Part shown: in pieces, positions 17,794-26,824 of the stretch
Layout: every line of letters starts with the position of its first letter
Position numbering within the stretch: the stretch's first letter is position 1
Origin: Streptomyces toyocaensis
Lineage (GTDB): Bacteria > Actinomycetota > Actinomycetes > Streptomycetales > Streptomycetaceae
Direction: 5' to 3'
Assembly: GCF_000725125.1 (NCBI RefSeq)
Contig: NZ_JFCB01000035.1
Coordinates: forward strand, 1 to 63,294
DNA: 63,294 nt
Notes under the pieces: model-generated
Seen by the model: only the letters and a program-made list of their open reading frames with translations
Databases searched by the model: none
Told to the model about the DNA's origin: nothing
Made by a program: the position numbers and the translations under genes

Positions 17794-18877
17794 TCATCGG
17801 ATGGCCACATGGTCAAGGTAGGAGCGGACGCTGTGGCGGGTCTCCGTCACACTGTCACCGCCGAACTTCTCAGCCACCGCGTCCGCCAGCACCAGCGCCA
17901 CCATCGCCTCCGCGACGATCCCGGCCGCCGGTACCGCGCAGACGTCCGAGCGCTGGTGGTGTGCCCTGGCCGCCTCACGGGTGCTCACGTCCACCGTCCG
18001 CAGCGCTCGCGGCACCGTCGCGATCGGCTGTATCGCCGCCCGTTCCCGCAGCGGCTCGCCCGTCGACAGACCGCCCTCCGTACCCCCCGAGCGACCCGAC
18101 ACTCGCCGGATGCCCTCCGGCGTGCACACAATCTCGTCGTGCGCCTGCGAACCCGGCACCCGCGCCAGCTCGAACCCGTCGCCGACCTCGACGCCCCTGA
18201 TGGCCTGGATGCCCATGAGCGCGGCGGCCAGCCGGGCGTCCAGCCTGCGGTCCCAGTGCACGTGGGAACCGAGGCCCACCGGCACGTCGTAGGCCAGCAC
18301 CTCCACCACACCGCCGAGCGTGTCGCCGTCCTCGTGGGCCCGGTCGATCTCCGCGACCATCGCCTTGGAGACGTCGGCGTTCATGCAGCGCACCGGGTCC
18401 GCGTCCAGCTTCTCGACGTCGGCCGGGGCCGGGTACACCCCGTAGGGCGCCTTGGCGGAGGCAAGCTCCACCACGTGGCTGACGATCTCGATGCCGGCCG
18501 GTCTCCCTCAGGTACGACCGGGCCACCGCGCCCAGCGCCACCCGGGCCGCCGTCTCCCGGGCCGAGGCGCGCTCCAGGACCGGGCGGGCCTCGTCGAAGC
18601 CGTACTTCTGCATGCCGGCCAGGTCGGCGTGGCCGGGCCGGGGCCGGGTCAGCGGCGCGTCACGGGCCAGGCCCGCCAGCACCTCCGGGCCGACCGGGTC
18701 GGCCGCCATGACCTGCTCCCACTTGGGCCACTCGGTGTTGCCCACCATGACCGCGACCGGGGAGCCGAGGGTGAAGCCGTGCCGGACGCCACCCAGGAAG
18801 GTGACCTCGTCCCGCTCGCACCTCATGCGTGCACCGCGCCCATAGCCGAGGCGCCGCCGCGCGAGAGTGGCCGGCAC
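17794..18877 (-). pseudogene. aroC: Chorismate synthase, 5' truncated and frameshifted
   Basis: The protein starts inside the enzyme at LARRRLGYGRGARM, so roughly the first 35 residues with the start codon are gone. It continues EVTFLGGVRHGFTLGSPVAV and AGMQKYGFDEARPVLERASA, then shifts frame near 18490 and resumes as VVELASAKAPYGVYPAPADV through the FMN-binding segments (GVVEVLAYDVPVGLGSHVHW, RSGGTEGGLSTGEPLR) to the stop at 17794. The native enzyme makes chorismate from EPSP in the shikimate pathway. Both lesions make this copy dead. Upstream it is fused to the end of a GNAT gene. Confidence 0.9.
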
Positions 18878-18879
18878 CG

Positions 18880-19718
18880 TCGACGAGGCAACCCGCCGTT
18901 TCCGGTGGGAGACGGTGCCGGAGGGGCGGGACGCCCTGGCAGCGCCGCGGCGGCGCCACGATCAGGGTCAGGTATTCCTCGACGCGGAAGCCGATCGATG
19001 CGTAGATCGGCTCCCCCATCGTGCTGGCGTAGAGGTAGGCGGTCCTGGCACCGGCGGCGAAGCCCGCGCGGGTCAGTTCGATCGTCAGAGCCCGTCCGTA
19101 ACCGCGCCGTCGGTGGCCGGGAAGCGTGGTGATGTTGTAGATGCCCGTCAGGTCACCGGAGATGGCCGCCATGCCAGTGCCCACCGGTATGCCGTCGACA
19201 TCCGCCAGGTAAAAGGTGACTCCGTCGATCTTCGTCAGGGCCGGGTTGGCCAGCAGCCGGAAGGCGTCGCTCGACGCCTGGAAGCCGGCCGCGATCGTGG
19301 CGGTGTACAGGCCGATCTCGTCGCCCGAAACGGCCCTGACACGCAGCGAGTCGACGACCGGCTTCTCCGGCATGCCGAGCTCCGCGGGTCGGATCATGAG
19401 GGGTTCCCGTGCGTAGTGGGTCAGTCCGTGCCCCGCCGCCCACTCGGCGACCGAGGGACCCGGCATCCCGCGGACGTGAATGCTCCAGGGTAGTTCCCAC
19501 GGGCCCTCGGCGGCGGCCAGCGACCCTATCTCCTCGGCGCTCGGTTCAGGGCTGGGGCTGATGACCGCGTTCAGCCTGGCGACCGGTGCTCCCGAGATCG
19601 CCAGCACGGACCCACCCGGACTTCTTCGAGTGCGTCCCGAGGTAACGGTGGCCAGGTCCGCGGCCGCGGCGGCGTATGCGGACACGACTCGCCTCAAGGG
19701 GTCGCTCGTGAGGTTCAT
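18880..19718 (-). CDS. GNAT-family N-acetyltransferase, native stop lost
   Basis: From ATG 19718 (MNLTSDPLRRVVSAYAAAAA) the protein has an N-terminal domain of about 130 residues and a C-terminal GNAT fold. The acetyl-CoA pyrophosphate loop is seen in NITTLPGHRRRGYGRALTIE, followed by GARTAYLYASTMGEPIYASI and GFRVEEYLTLIV. The genuine protein should end soon after EYLTLIVAPP (about 18950). Here the frame runs on through aroC DNA in the wrong frame to 18660, showing a deletion junction near 18880. The enzyme itself may still fold; the substrate is unknown. Confidence 0.75.
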
Positions 19719-19807
19719 GAAGCGATCCCTTCCCGAGTGGCAGAGGCGGGATGCGAGGTGTGAGGTGCCTCGCACTGGCGATCACTTGGCTCATGACGTC
19801 AGTTGCT

Positions 19808-19990
19808 GGATGTCGAAGGCCGAGCTGTACGCCGCAGTCCGGCGCGACCACCGCGGCAGCATGACGAGGCGGCAGACCGAGCGCAGGTACACGTGTCGTG
19901 GCGGACGGTCCGCAAGGCGGTGGACCCAGTCTGGCCGGAGCCGGAAGAAGCTGCCGCTGCGGCCGACGGCGACCACGGCGGACACCCACC
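19808..19990 (+). pseudogene. IS21 istA N-terminal remnant
   Basis: SKAELYAAVRRDHRGSMTRR followed, after one frameshift, by VSWRTVRKAVDPVWPEP and, after another, RKKLPLRPT. This is the helix-turn-helix start of an IS21-type transposase; the integrase core is absent. Confidence 0.6.
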
Positions 19991-20195
19991 CGGCCTTTCA
20001 CGTACATGATCCGTCTGTTCCCGGCACGGCGGTGTGGGACATCCACCCCGCGTTGATCAAGGTGTGCATCACCGAATCGACGAGGGTGTCGGCCTGGTCG
20101 TGCGTCGGGTTCCCGGGGCGGCCGTCGAGCAGGGCGCCCGGACGGCTTCTCAAAACACACAGACCACGACCGACGGATAAAAGGGAGGACCCCGC

Positions 20196-20362
20196 GTGAC
20201 GGTGAGGTTTCCCAAGGTACACGGCGTCGAAAACGACTTCATCGTGGTCACCGGTGCCACAAGCGAGCGGGACGCAGTCGTCCAGAAGGTGGGAGGCGGA
20301 CAGAGCTGGGAGGGTGGTGGGGTAGGCGCCGACGGCATCGGACATCCAGGTCGGCCAGCGAC
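20196..20362 (+). pseudogene. DapF-like N-terminal fragment
   Basis: GTG 20196 has a strong ribosome site (GGGAGG, 8 bases before it). It encodes VTVRFPKVHGVENDFIVVTG, which matches the N-terminus of diaminopimelate epimerases (F-x-K-x-H-G-x-x-N-D-F-x-V). After about 28 residues the sequence becomes the antisense of a transposase fragment and ends at 20362. Native DapF interconverts LL- and meso-diaminopimelate for lysine and peptidoglycan synthesis. This remnant lacks both catalytic cysteines and cannot be active. Confidence 0.5.
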
Positions 20363-20490
20363 CTGACCGGCCCATCGCCGCACAGAACAGCGTCGGCCAG
20401 CTCGACCAACGCATCCGAACGAGCGGTGAGACAGGAATAGCCCCGGAAGCATGACAGTTGCATCAAAGCCTCTTGCCGGACGTCGCGTTG
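20290..20490 (-). pseudogene. Transposase N-terminal fragment
   Basis: The minus strand encodes MQLSCFRGYSCLTARSDALV and ELADAVLCGDGPVRSLADLD, which resembles the N-terminus of a group of large Streptomyces transposases (pattern F-R-x-x-x-Y-x-C-L-x-A-R-x-D-A-L-x-E-L-x-D-A-V-L-C). The catalytic domain is missing and the fragment cuts the dapF-like gene. Confidence 0.5.
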
Positions 20491-20669
20491 CAGCAGACTC
20501 ATCCTCGCGGCCTTCGTGTTGGACGTGTGTGTTCCTTGGTCGGAGCACATGTTCAGACGAAGGCCGCTTCTGCGTCCGCCGGATACCGAACCGAGTGATC
20601 AAGTTCGACGCACCATTCGACCCCGTGAGTCAAGGGCGAAGTGAGAGATGGCCGCGACATAATGTGGAC

Positions 20670-21011
20670 ATGGGGATCGATCTGCAGTTGCACGACGGCC
20701 GTCCGTTCTGGCCCAGTCGCCGGTCCAAGCGCAGAGCCACTCTGATCCGGCAGACTCACGAACCCGGCGAGGCACTGGCTCAGCTGATCGTCAAGCTCCC
20801 CCGCAACACATCGGGCAAGCTCTGGACGGTCGACCCGTACAACGACACGATCCTCAACGAGCAAGAGGCCGAGGCCACACTGCGCGAGATCCCGGATCTT
20901 CTGGAGTGTTGCACCGATGACTCCGAAGCTGAAGCGGTTCGCGCCCTCGCCGCCTACTTGGAAGCCTGTGCCGCAACTCCTGGCAGCTACTTGGTCTTCG
21001 CCGGAGACTAG
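20670..21011 (+). CDS. Hypothetical 113-residue protein
   Basis: ATG 20670 starts MGIDLQLHDGRPFWPSRRSK. The product is a small soluble protein with a mixed alpha/beta look (EALAQLIVKLPRNTSGKLWT, EAEATLREIPDLLECCTDDS, AVRALAAYLEACAATPGSYL). No family or signal is recognised. Codon use and composition fit a real gene. It is flanked on both sides by transposase debris and stands alone, so no role can be inferred from neighbours. Confidence 0.55.
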   Translation: MGIDLQLHDGRPFWPSRRSKRRATLIRQTHEPGEALAQLIVKLPRNTSGKLWTVDPYNDTILNEQEAEATLREIPDLLECCTDDSEAEAVRALAAYLEACAATPGSYLVFAGD

Positions 21012-21508
21012 CCAGGCCACCCTCAGAGGTTAAATCCCAAGCTAGGGTCTGTTGCGAGATGCTGGTCACAGCTACTCGTTGATGGCTGCGATCGGCACGG
21101 TCGCTTCATAGCGGACGGCGAGTTTGTCGTACCCCGTAGCAACGGCCCGGTAGCGCTTGAGGCGGTTAACCCCGCACTCGACAGCATGCCGCTGCTTGTA
21201 GTCGTCCTTGTCGAACTTCGGCGGCTGCCCGCCGCGTGATCCGCGCCTGAGGCGGTTGCGGACCCGGTCCACCGGAACCGGAATGGTGGCCTTGATCCCG
21301 CGTCTGCGCAGGTAGGAGCGGTTGCTGCGGGAGTCGTACGCCTTGTCGGCCCGGACCCGATCCGGGCGCTTGCGCGGCCTGCCGATCCCCAGCCGGGGAA
21401 CCCGGATCGCTTCCAGGACGGGTTCGAACTGCGGGGCGTCGCCCCGCCGTCCGGCCGTGATCACCACCGACAAGGGTTTCTGACCCTGCTCGACCACGAG
21501 GTGGATCT

Positions 21509-21909
21509 AATAGCTCAGCAGTGAGCCCGAGCACGTGAGTGCAAGGGCCCGCAGTGTGGAGTGGAAGCCTGCCGCCGTTCCGGGACTGGATCCCTCAGGT
21601 CAGACCGGCTCACACCACCGCGCCGCCGGGCGGAGGCGCAAGGTGGATCCGGGGACGCGATCCCTTCAGCAAGACCGCGCCCCGCCCGGCGGAACCCACC
21701 AGGTTTCATGTCCCCAGCCCGCCGTCAGGGGCCGACCTCTCAGCAGTTCGCGAGCCGTAGAGCTCTCCAACAGACCGAGGTCCCTGACGGTCGCTGGAGA
21801 CACGAACGGCTCATGAGATGGCGTGCCCCGAGCACTTCTATTAGAGCGCCGCGTGCTCCGCACGGAGCTGACCAGCACATTTACACAGTACGCGGACGGG
21901 AGAACGAGG
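21509..21909 (+). ncRNA. Left end of the IS110 element, probable bridge-RNA region
   Basis: About 400 bp of DNA with no coding signal lies between the left boundary and the recombinase start, while the right end is only 35 bp. IS110-group elements are known to express a structured bridge RNA from the long left end that pairs with donor and target. Here the position is clear; the RNA fold and its pairing loops were not worked out. Confidence 0.5.
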
Positions 21910-23145
21910 TTGAGCAAGGTCTTCTGCGGCATCGACTGGGCCGAGAACCACCACGACATCGCCCTGGTGGACCAGGACGGCACCCAGCTGGCCAAGGTGC
22001 GCATCAGCGACGACAGCGCCGGATTCCACGCCCTCCTGGAACTGCTCGCCCGCCACGGCGACACCCCGGAACACCCCATACCGGTGGCCATCGAGACCCC
22101 CCGCGGCCTGCTGGTCGCATGCCTGCGCGCGACCGGCCGGAAGATCTACGCCATCAACCCGCTCGCCGCCGCACGCTACCGCGACCGCAGCAGCGTCGCC
22201 CGCGCCAAATCGGACGCGGCCGATGCCCGAGTCCTGGCCAACATCCTGCGCACCGACATGGCCGCCCACCGCCCGCTTCCCGCCGACAGCGAGCTCGCCC
22301 AGGCTGTCGCCGTTCTGGCCCGAGCCCACCAAGACGCGATCTGGGACAAGACCCAGATGGCCAACCGGCTCCGTTCCCACCTGCGCGAGTACTACCCGGC
22401 CGCGCTCGCCTCGTTCCACGGCAACGGCACCCTGGGACTCGACTCAGCCCACGCCCGCGCAGTTCTGGCCGCGGCGCCCACCCCAGCGGCAGCGGCCCGG
22501 CTCACCCGGAGCCAGCTGCAGGCACTTCTGAAGCGGGCCGGACGGCTGCGACGCGGAATCGAGGCCGAAGCCGAGCGGCTCCGAGAGGTCTTCCGCAAGA
22601 AGCATCTGCACCAGCTGCCGCAGGTCGAGCAGGCCATGGGCAAGCAGACCCAGGCCCTCGTCCAGCAACTCGACGCGGCCTGCCGCAGCGTGGACGACCT
22701 CGCGGCGGCCACTGAGGCGGCGTTCCTCACCCACCCGGACGCGGAGATCATCACCAGCTTTCCCGGCCTGTCAGTCATGTCCGGAGCCCGCGTCCTGGCC
22801 GAGGTCGGCGACGACCGAGACCGGTTCGCCGATGCCCGGGCCCTGAAGGCATACGCCGGCGCGGCACCCGTGACACGGGCCTCAGGCCGCAGCCATGTCG
22901 TGGTCGCCAGGGCTGTCAAGAATCAACGCCTGGCCTCCGTGGGCTACATGTGGGCCTTCGCCGCCCTCCGCTCAGCGGAACCCCGTGAGCACTACGACCG
23001 CCGACGCGCCGGCAGCGAACGGCACACCGCAGCCCTGCGAAACCTGTTCAACAAGCTCCTGGGCTGCCTCTACCACTGCCTGCAAAACCGCACGATCTAC
23101 GACCCCGAACGGGCCTTCCCCCCGCCCGTCACACTCGCGGCCTGA
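21910..23145 (+). CDS. IS110-family transposase/recombinase
   Basis: About 411 residues. The N-terminal DEDD RuvC-like domain shows FCGIDWAENHHDIALVD (Asp), PVAIETPRGLL (Glu) and ARAKSDAADARVLANILR (two Asp). A long helical region precedes the C-terminal domain with TSFPGLSVMSGARVLAEVGD and the serine-bearing APVTRASGRSHVVVA. The start is taken at TTG 21910 (LSKVFCGIDWAEN) because family members begin just before the FxGIDW motif; the open frame extends to 21823. The gene has no visible lesion, so the element may be active. Confidence 0.85.
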   Translation: MSKVFCGIDWAENHHDIALVDQDGTQLAKVRISDDSAGFHALLELLARHGDTPEHPIPVAIETPRGLLVACLRATGRKIYAINPLAAARYRDRSSVARAKSDAADARVLANILRTDMAAHRPLPADSELAQAVAVLARAHQDAIWDKTQMANRLRSHLREYYPAALASFHGNGTLGLDSAHARAVLAAAPTPAAAARLTRSQLQALLKRAGRLRRGIEAEAERLREVFRKKHLHQLPQVEQAMGKQTQALVQQLDAACRSVDDLAAATEAAFLTHPDAEIITSFPGLSVMSGARVLAEVGDDRDRFADARALKAYAGAAPVTRASGRSHVVVARAVKNQRLASVGYMWAFAALRSAEPREHYDRRRAGSERHTAALRNLFNKLLGCLYHCLQNRTIYDPERAFPPPVTLAA

Positions 23146-23449
23146 CCAACGAAGTTGACCTCTAGCGACATGAGATGTCTTGCTGGTCAGTCCGCCACGG
23201 GAGCGTCCGAGGCCGTGGTCGGCCGGCTCGACGAAGATCCCGCCGGGCGGCCCCTTCTGGAGGTCCCCGCTTTCGCCGCCCCGGCGGCATGCTGATGGGC
23301 CCGGCAGATCAAGGGATTGCACGGCTGCGTTCCCGACGTCTGGCCGTACGAAAGCCGCGACCGGCCCATCACCGGGCCCTCCGTCCCCATGAGGGCGCTG
23401 TGAATGCAAGGTCGACCCTGTGCGACCGGCCGACACATACCCGTGGCCG

Positions 23450-24814
23450 TCAGGGGGGAATTGAAAGGGCGTGTGCGGAGGTGAGGTGGGGCTGATGGGG
23501 AGCGAGTCGGCCCAACAGGCCGCGCAGCTCGTGGCTGACGGTCGTCCGGGTGGCGGTCAGAGCCTCGGCCAGGAGCGGCGACGCCAGGTAGGCCGCGGTG
23601 TCCGGCCGGCCGGCACAGGCATGGCAGTCTGCCAGTCGCAGACCGAGCAGGACCGCTGCCGGACGCTGCCCTACCGGTACCAGCGACTTCGAGCGTTCGG
23701 TGGCGTCGAGTGCCTCGCGGGCGAGTCCGCGGTCCGCCCTTGTCACGGAGGCGTCCCGCAGCGCACCGCCGATCCCTGCCTCGACCCAGGCCCGTCCCTG
23801 ATCTCCCGTGATCCAGTCGGGACGCGGACCGCAGTTCGTGGCGGAGTCCTCGAGCGCGGCACGGGACCGGGCAACCAGGCGTACGGTTTCCCGTGCGTCG
23901 CCGAGTATCGCGTACCCTCGAGCGAGGTGGAGACAGGCGAGGGACCGGACCCAACTGATGTCGCCGGCGAAGGAGAGCAGCGCGCGGGCGTGGCCGACGG
24001 CGCTCGCACCATCGTGCTCGAAGCGGGCGAGCGCGTTCATGTCGCAGAGAATCGTGGCCTTCAGCGCCGTGTCGTCACAGCGCAAAGCCCATCGCAGTCC
24101 CCGTTCGTAGAAGGCCATCGCCGCTGCCGGTTGTCCACGGAGCATTCTCAACTGCCCGCACAGGGAGGCATATCCGGCAGTGAGGCGGGTCAGGGACTGG
24201 TTCGGCCGATCGCCCGATTCGTGCCATCCACCGGTGATCAGACGCATCGCCTCCTCGACCGTCGGCCCTCCTGAAACGGAATTCGGGATCTCGGTTCTGC
24301 GGACCTCCACCGCAAGGTAGGCCGCGAGCATGTGGATGACATCCTCACTCACGACGCTCGAGGGATTGGCGGTGAACGCACGCCAGAGGGACTCCGCTCG
24401 CTCGGGCGAGGGAACGGCACAGCCGTCGGTCCCGTGCGACGGACAGGCCACGCCATGGTGGGGCAGCCGCGCGGGCCATGAGCCCTCACTCAACGGCAAA
24501 ACACTATCGCCGCCCGGTGCGTGGGAGGAAGCGGAAGGCGGCGCGTACGGCCATGGGTCGGCGCACCGGTCTTCGCCGGCTGCGCGGTACAGTTCCGTGA
24601 GTCGGCCGCCCGTGCGTAATACTTCGTCGATCCGCCCCAGTTGGTGCAGAGGTGGATTGCGATCACCTGTCTCCCAGCGGCTGATCACGCTGTGGTGGTA
24701 CCCCAGTTCCGAGGCGAGACGAGCCTGGGACCAGCCCGCCAGCAGGCGCAACCGCCGGAGTGCTGCTCCGAAGGCGGTCGGTCTTCTCGGGCCGTCCGTG
24801 GCTGTAGCTCTCAC
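23450..24814 (-). CDS. XRE-family helix-turn-helix regulator with a long C-terminal domain
   Basis: 454 residues from GTG 24814, which follows the ribosome site GGAGGG. The HTH lies at about residues 14-70 (FGAALRRLRLLAGWSQARLA, then YHHSVISRWETGDRNPP). After a Pro/Ser-rich linker comes a large helical region with repeat-like segments (GGWHESGDRPNQSLTRLTAG, AAAMAFYERGLRWALRCDDT, ARGYAILGDARETVRLVARS) that looks like TPR-type repeats. Such Streptomyces proteins bind DNA and sense peptides or small signals through the repeats. A longer frame to 24880 has no ribosome site. The gene stands alone. Confidence 0.8.
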   Translation of the reverse strand: MRATATDGPRRPTAFGAALRRLRLLAGWSQARLASELGYHHSVISRWETGDRNPPLHQLGRIDEVLRTGGRLTELYRAAGEDRCADPWPYAPPSASSHAPGGDSVLPLSEGSWPARLPHHGVACPSHGTDGCAVPSPERAESLWRAFTANPSSVVSEDVIHMLAAYLAVEVRRTEIPNSVSGGPTVEEAMRLITGGWHESGDRPNQSLTRLTAGYASLCGQLRMLRGQPAAAMAFYERGLRWALRCDDTALKATILCDMNALARFEHDGASAVGHARALLSFAGDISWVRSLACLHLARGYAILGDARETVRLVARSRAALEDSATNCGPRPDWITGDQGRAWVEAGIGGALRDASVTRADRGLAREALDATERSKSLVPVGQRPAAVLLGLRLADCHACAGRPDTAAYLASPLLAEALTATRTTVSHELRGLLGRLAPHQPHLTSAHALSIPP

Positions 24815-25262
24815 CGTTCCCTCCAACCGGTGAACAGGGTGGGACCACGCGAGTGTGCCGCAGGTCACGACAGCGCACAATGAGAAGGGCTGAACCGCCC
24901 GGTGCTCGCGGGGAGTCGTCCAGCGGCTGAGGCCGCCGGTGAGCGCCCGAGAAACCAGGCGGTAGTCGCTTGCGAGGGTTCACTCCATCGCGCGCTCTGG
25001 CATCGGCCACGCCGTGGCCACCACTCCCCCGCTGTCCGTATGGCTCGGATGTCTCCTCGGCTGAGGATGCGCAAGCAGCGGTGCTCGCCGTGCGACCACT
25101 GCGCACGGGCTGCACAGCGGTTGCCAGAGCTGCGCATTGGGTGTCTGATCAGGCGTGACCCCAATTGGCCTGTGTTCGCCTCCGGCACTGGGGCGAGCCG
25201 TGAAGGTGGCGATGCACAAGCGGTGCTCAGGCGGCTGTTGCTGAGCTTCGGTGCGGTGCCCG
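24815..25262. other. Interval without a recognised gene
   Basis: About 450 bp between the XRE gene and the broken DUF2637 gene. Open frames on both strands here have no family resemblance or coding character; the minus-strand one is only run-through from the DUF2637 fragment. Confidence 0.4.
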
Positions 25263-25629
25263 GTGAGAAGACGGGGATGATCGCGTGCATGCCGACGCCC
25301 AGGGGATCCGGCCAGGCGGCCGCGCCGTTGAAGGCGATCGTGGCCGCCGTCAGGAGCCACGCGGTCTGACGGCGGAGACGGAAGAGCATGCGGATCCAGG
25401 TGAGAAGCAGGGCGAGGGCGAAAGGGACGCATTGACCAGCGTCGATGCCGACGGGCAAGACGTAGGTGAATGTGCCGAGCCCTTTGTTGACCGTCGGCTC
25501 GCGGACGACGACGTAGGAACCCGCGAAGCCGATGGCGGCGATGATCGCAGCACCTGTGACCACGACCCCGATGAGGACGCGGTGGCCTTTGGGCAGTTGG
25601 GGGCGTTTGCTGTTCCCCGGCCGCAGCAA
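25263..25629 (-). pseudogene. DUF2637 (Spd-type) membrane protein, 3' truncated
   Basis: The first 120 residues match DUF2637 proteins of Streptomyces plasmids. They have membrane segments HRVLIGVVVTGAAIIAAIGF and VPFALALLLTWIRMLF and the hallmark RLRRQTAWLLTAATIAFNGA with AAWPDPLGVGMHAIIPV. After HAIIPVF the sequence (about 25262) no longer fits the family, so the third membrane segment and cytosolic tail are lost. Proteins of this family accompany conjugation and plasmid spread. The start is TTG 25629 or further upstream. Confidence 0.7.
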
Positions 25630-25675
25630 TGGTGTTGCTGCTCCCTTGCCTTAGTTTCTTGAGGTGGCGCGTGGC

Positions 25676-25708
25676 GGAGCCCTCTCCCTGGCGTGGGCCG
25701 AGGGCTCC
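25676..25708 (-). terminator. Hairpin downstream of parB-1
   Basis: Perfect 9-bp arms GGAGCCCTC / GAGGGCTCC with a 15-nt loop, 22 bp past the parB-1 stop codon. Likely the end of the parAB-1 transcript. Confidence 0.55.
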
Positions 25709-25729
25709 CGTCGTGGTCCGTGCGGCTCG

Positions 25730-26824
25730 TCACCGCTCAACGGGGCTGGTGACGGCCGCGTCTCTGGTGCGCTGGTGATCTCTGAGAACGCGCAGCATCT
25801 CGTCGAGCTCGGTGTCGCCCAGCATGTGGATGAGATGCCGGGCCAGCAGAATGGGGTCGCTGTAAGGGAGTGGTGGTGGGGAGTTGGTCATGTCGGCCGG
25901 GGTGCGGCGCGAGGTGCTGGGCCGATTGTCCGAGCGCGGCTCGGGCACAGTCTCTGTCTGTGAGGGTGTGTCCCTCTGTGAGGTGGCAGAGGGCCCGGGC
26001 GATGTCTGGCGAGAGGCGCGTGGGGTGGTTACGTCGTAATCAATGTGCTCCGGTCGTTCGAGTTCCGCAGTGGGCGGTTGGTGTGAGGGCGCCCCCCTGA
26101 CGGCCAGCTTTTCCGCTTCCTTGCGGGCTCGCTCGGCCTTGAGCTCTTCCAGGGCAGTGGTCTGCTCCTCATGCGGTCGGTTTCCGACGGCCCGCAGGAG
26201 TTCGATGGGTTCTTCGTGAATTCGCGCCTGAAGTTCGGGGGTGAGGTTGAGCAGGGCGAGCCGCTGGGACACCCATCCCTGGGAACGGTGCAGTCGCTTG
26301 GCCAGTGCCCGCTGGCTGCCATGGATGGTCAGCAGACGTTGGAGGGCGCGGGCCTCGTCGAGTTCTTCAAGGTCCTGGCGGTGGATGTTGGCGACGAGGG
26401 CGGATTCGAGGAGCTCCTCGGAGGTGGACCCCTGTTCGTCACTGACCATCACCTTGACGGTGGTCAGACCCGCTTCACGGGCTGCGGCGAGTCGGCTGCT
26501 GCCGTCGATCACGACGTAGGCAGTGTCGGGTTCGACGTCTGCTTCGCGGTCGGGGTTGGCCTTGACATAGGCGTCCCGGTTCATAACGGTGATCGCCTGC
26601 TTCTGACCGTGGGTCGACAGGCTGCCTGCGAGGTCGGTGAGGTCTCCGAGGGTTGAACGCGGGTTGTCCGGGTTGAGGCTGATGCGGTGGGGCGCGAGTT
26701 CGGTGGGAGGTGCGAGGCCTTCGGTAGGCACTCCGGTGGCGGCCGCGACAGCCTGACGTCGTGCGCTGACCGGGCGCACTCCGCCACCGAAACGGCCGGC
26801 GCCAAGCTGATCGGCCTTACTCAC
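25730..26824 (-). CDS. parB: ParB-family partition protein, system 1
   Basis: 364 residues from GTG 26824, which overlaps the parA-1 stop by four bases (GTGA). The ParB/Srx N-terminal domain is seen in ISLNPDNPRSTLGDLTDLAG, YVVIDGSSRLAAAREAGLTT and the C-motif region LVANIHRQDLEELDEARALQ. The HTH follows (GSQRALAKRLHRSQGWVSQR). A long, poorly conserved linker then leads to a C-terminal helical dimer domain (DPILLARHLIHMLGDTELDE). The protein should bind the GATTACGTCGTAATC palindromes and work with ParA-1. One such site lies inside this gene, in the linker. Confidence 0.9.
   Translation of the reverse strand: MSKADQLGAGRFGGGVRPVSARRQAVAAATGVPTEGLAPPTELAPHRISLNPDNPRSTLGDLTDLAGSLSTHGQKQAITVMNRDAYVKANPDREADVEPDTAYVVIDGSSRLAAAREAGLTTVKVMVSDEQGSTSEELLESALVANIHRQDLEELDEARALQRLLTIHGSQRALAKRLHRSQGWVSQRLALLNLTPELQARIHEEPIELLRAVGNRPHEEQTTALEELKAERARKEAEKLAVRGAPSHQPPTAELERPEHIDYDVTTPRASRQTSPGPSATSQRDTPSQTETVPEPRSDNRPSTSRRTPADMTNSPPPLPYSDPILLARHLIHMLGDTELDEMLRVLRDHQRTRDAAVTSPVER
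26025..26043. promoter_or_regulatory. parS-1 site inside parB-1
   Basis: The 19-bp palindrome with two mismatches to GTGATTACGTCGTAATCAC; the 15-bp core has one mismatch. It encodes the DYDVT stretch of the ParB-1 linker. Confidence 0.7.

Larger units (their letters stand above)
21509..23180 (+). mobile_element. IS110-family element with CT at both junctions
   Basis: The ends are set by restoring the interrupted IS5 gene: GAGGTGGATCT at the left (to 21508) and TGCTGGTCAG at the right (from 23181) join into an unbroken coding sequence. CT stands at both junctions (21507-21508 and 23179-23180), as expected for IS110 elements that recombine at a core dinucleotide without inverted repeats. The 1672-bp element has a 400-bp left non-coding end, one gene, and a 35-bp right end. 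Confidence 0.75.
21044..23330 (-). pseudogene. IS5-family transposase split by an IS110 element
   Basis: The C-terminal part lies at 21072-21506 (HLVVEQGQKPLSVVITAG, the second-Asp segment VRADKAYDSRSNRSYLRRRG, and the Glu in AVECGVNRLKRYRAVATGYD). The N-terminal side lies at 23181-23330 on the same strand (CRAHQHAAG, then PADHGLGRSRGGLTSK). Joining SRGGLTSK directly to IHLVVEQG restores the family sequence, so the DNA between is an insertion. The IS5 gene also has frameshifts in its 5' part and lacks its start. The outer end of the element appears at 21044 (GGGTCTGTTGCGAGA). Confidence 0.75.

Noticed and set aside
20001..20414. A 138-codon minus-strand frame ending near 19998
   Set aside because: It runs across the dapF-like start and the transposase fragment in a frame that matches neither; chance open frame.
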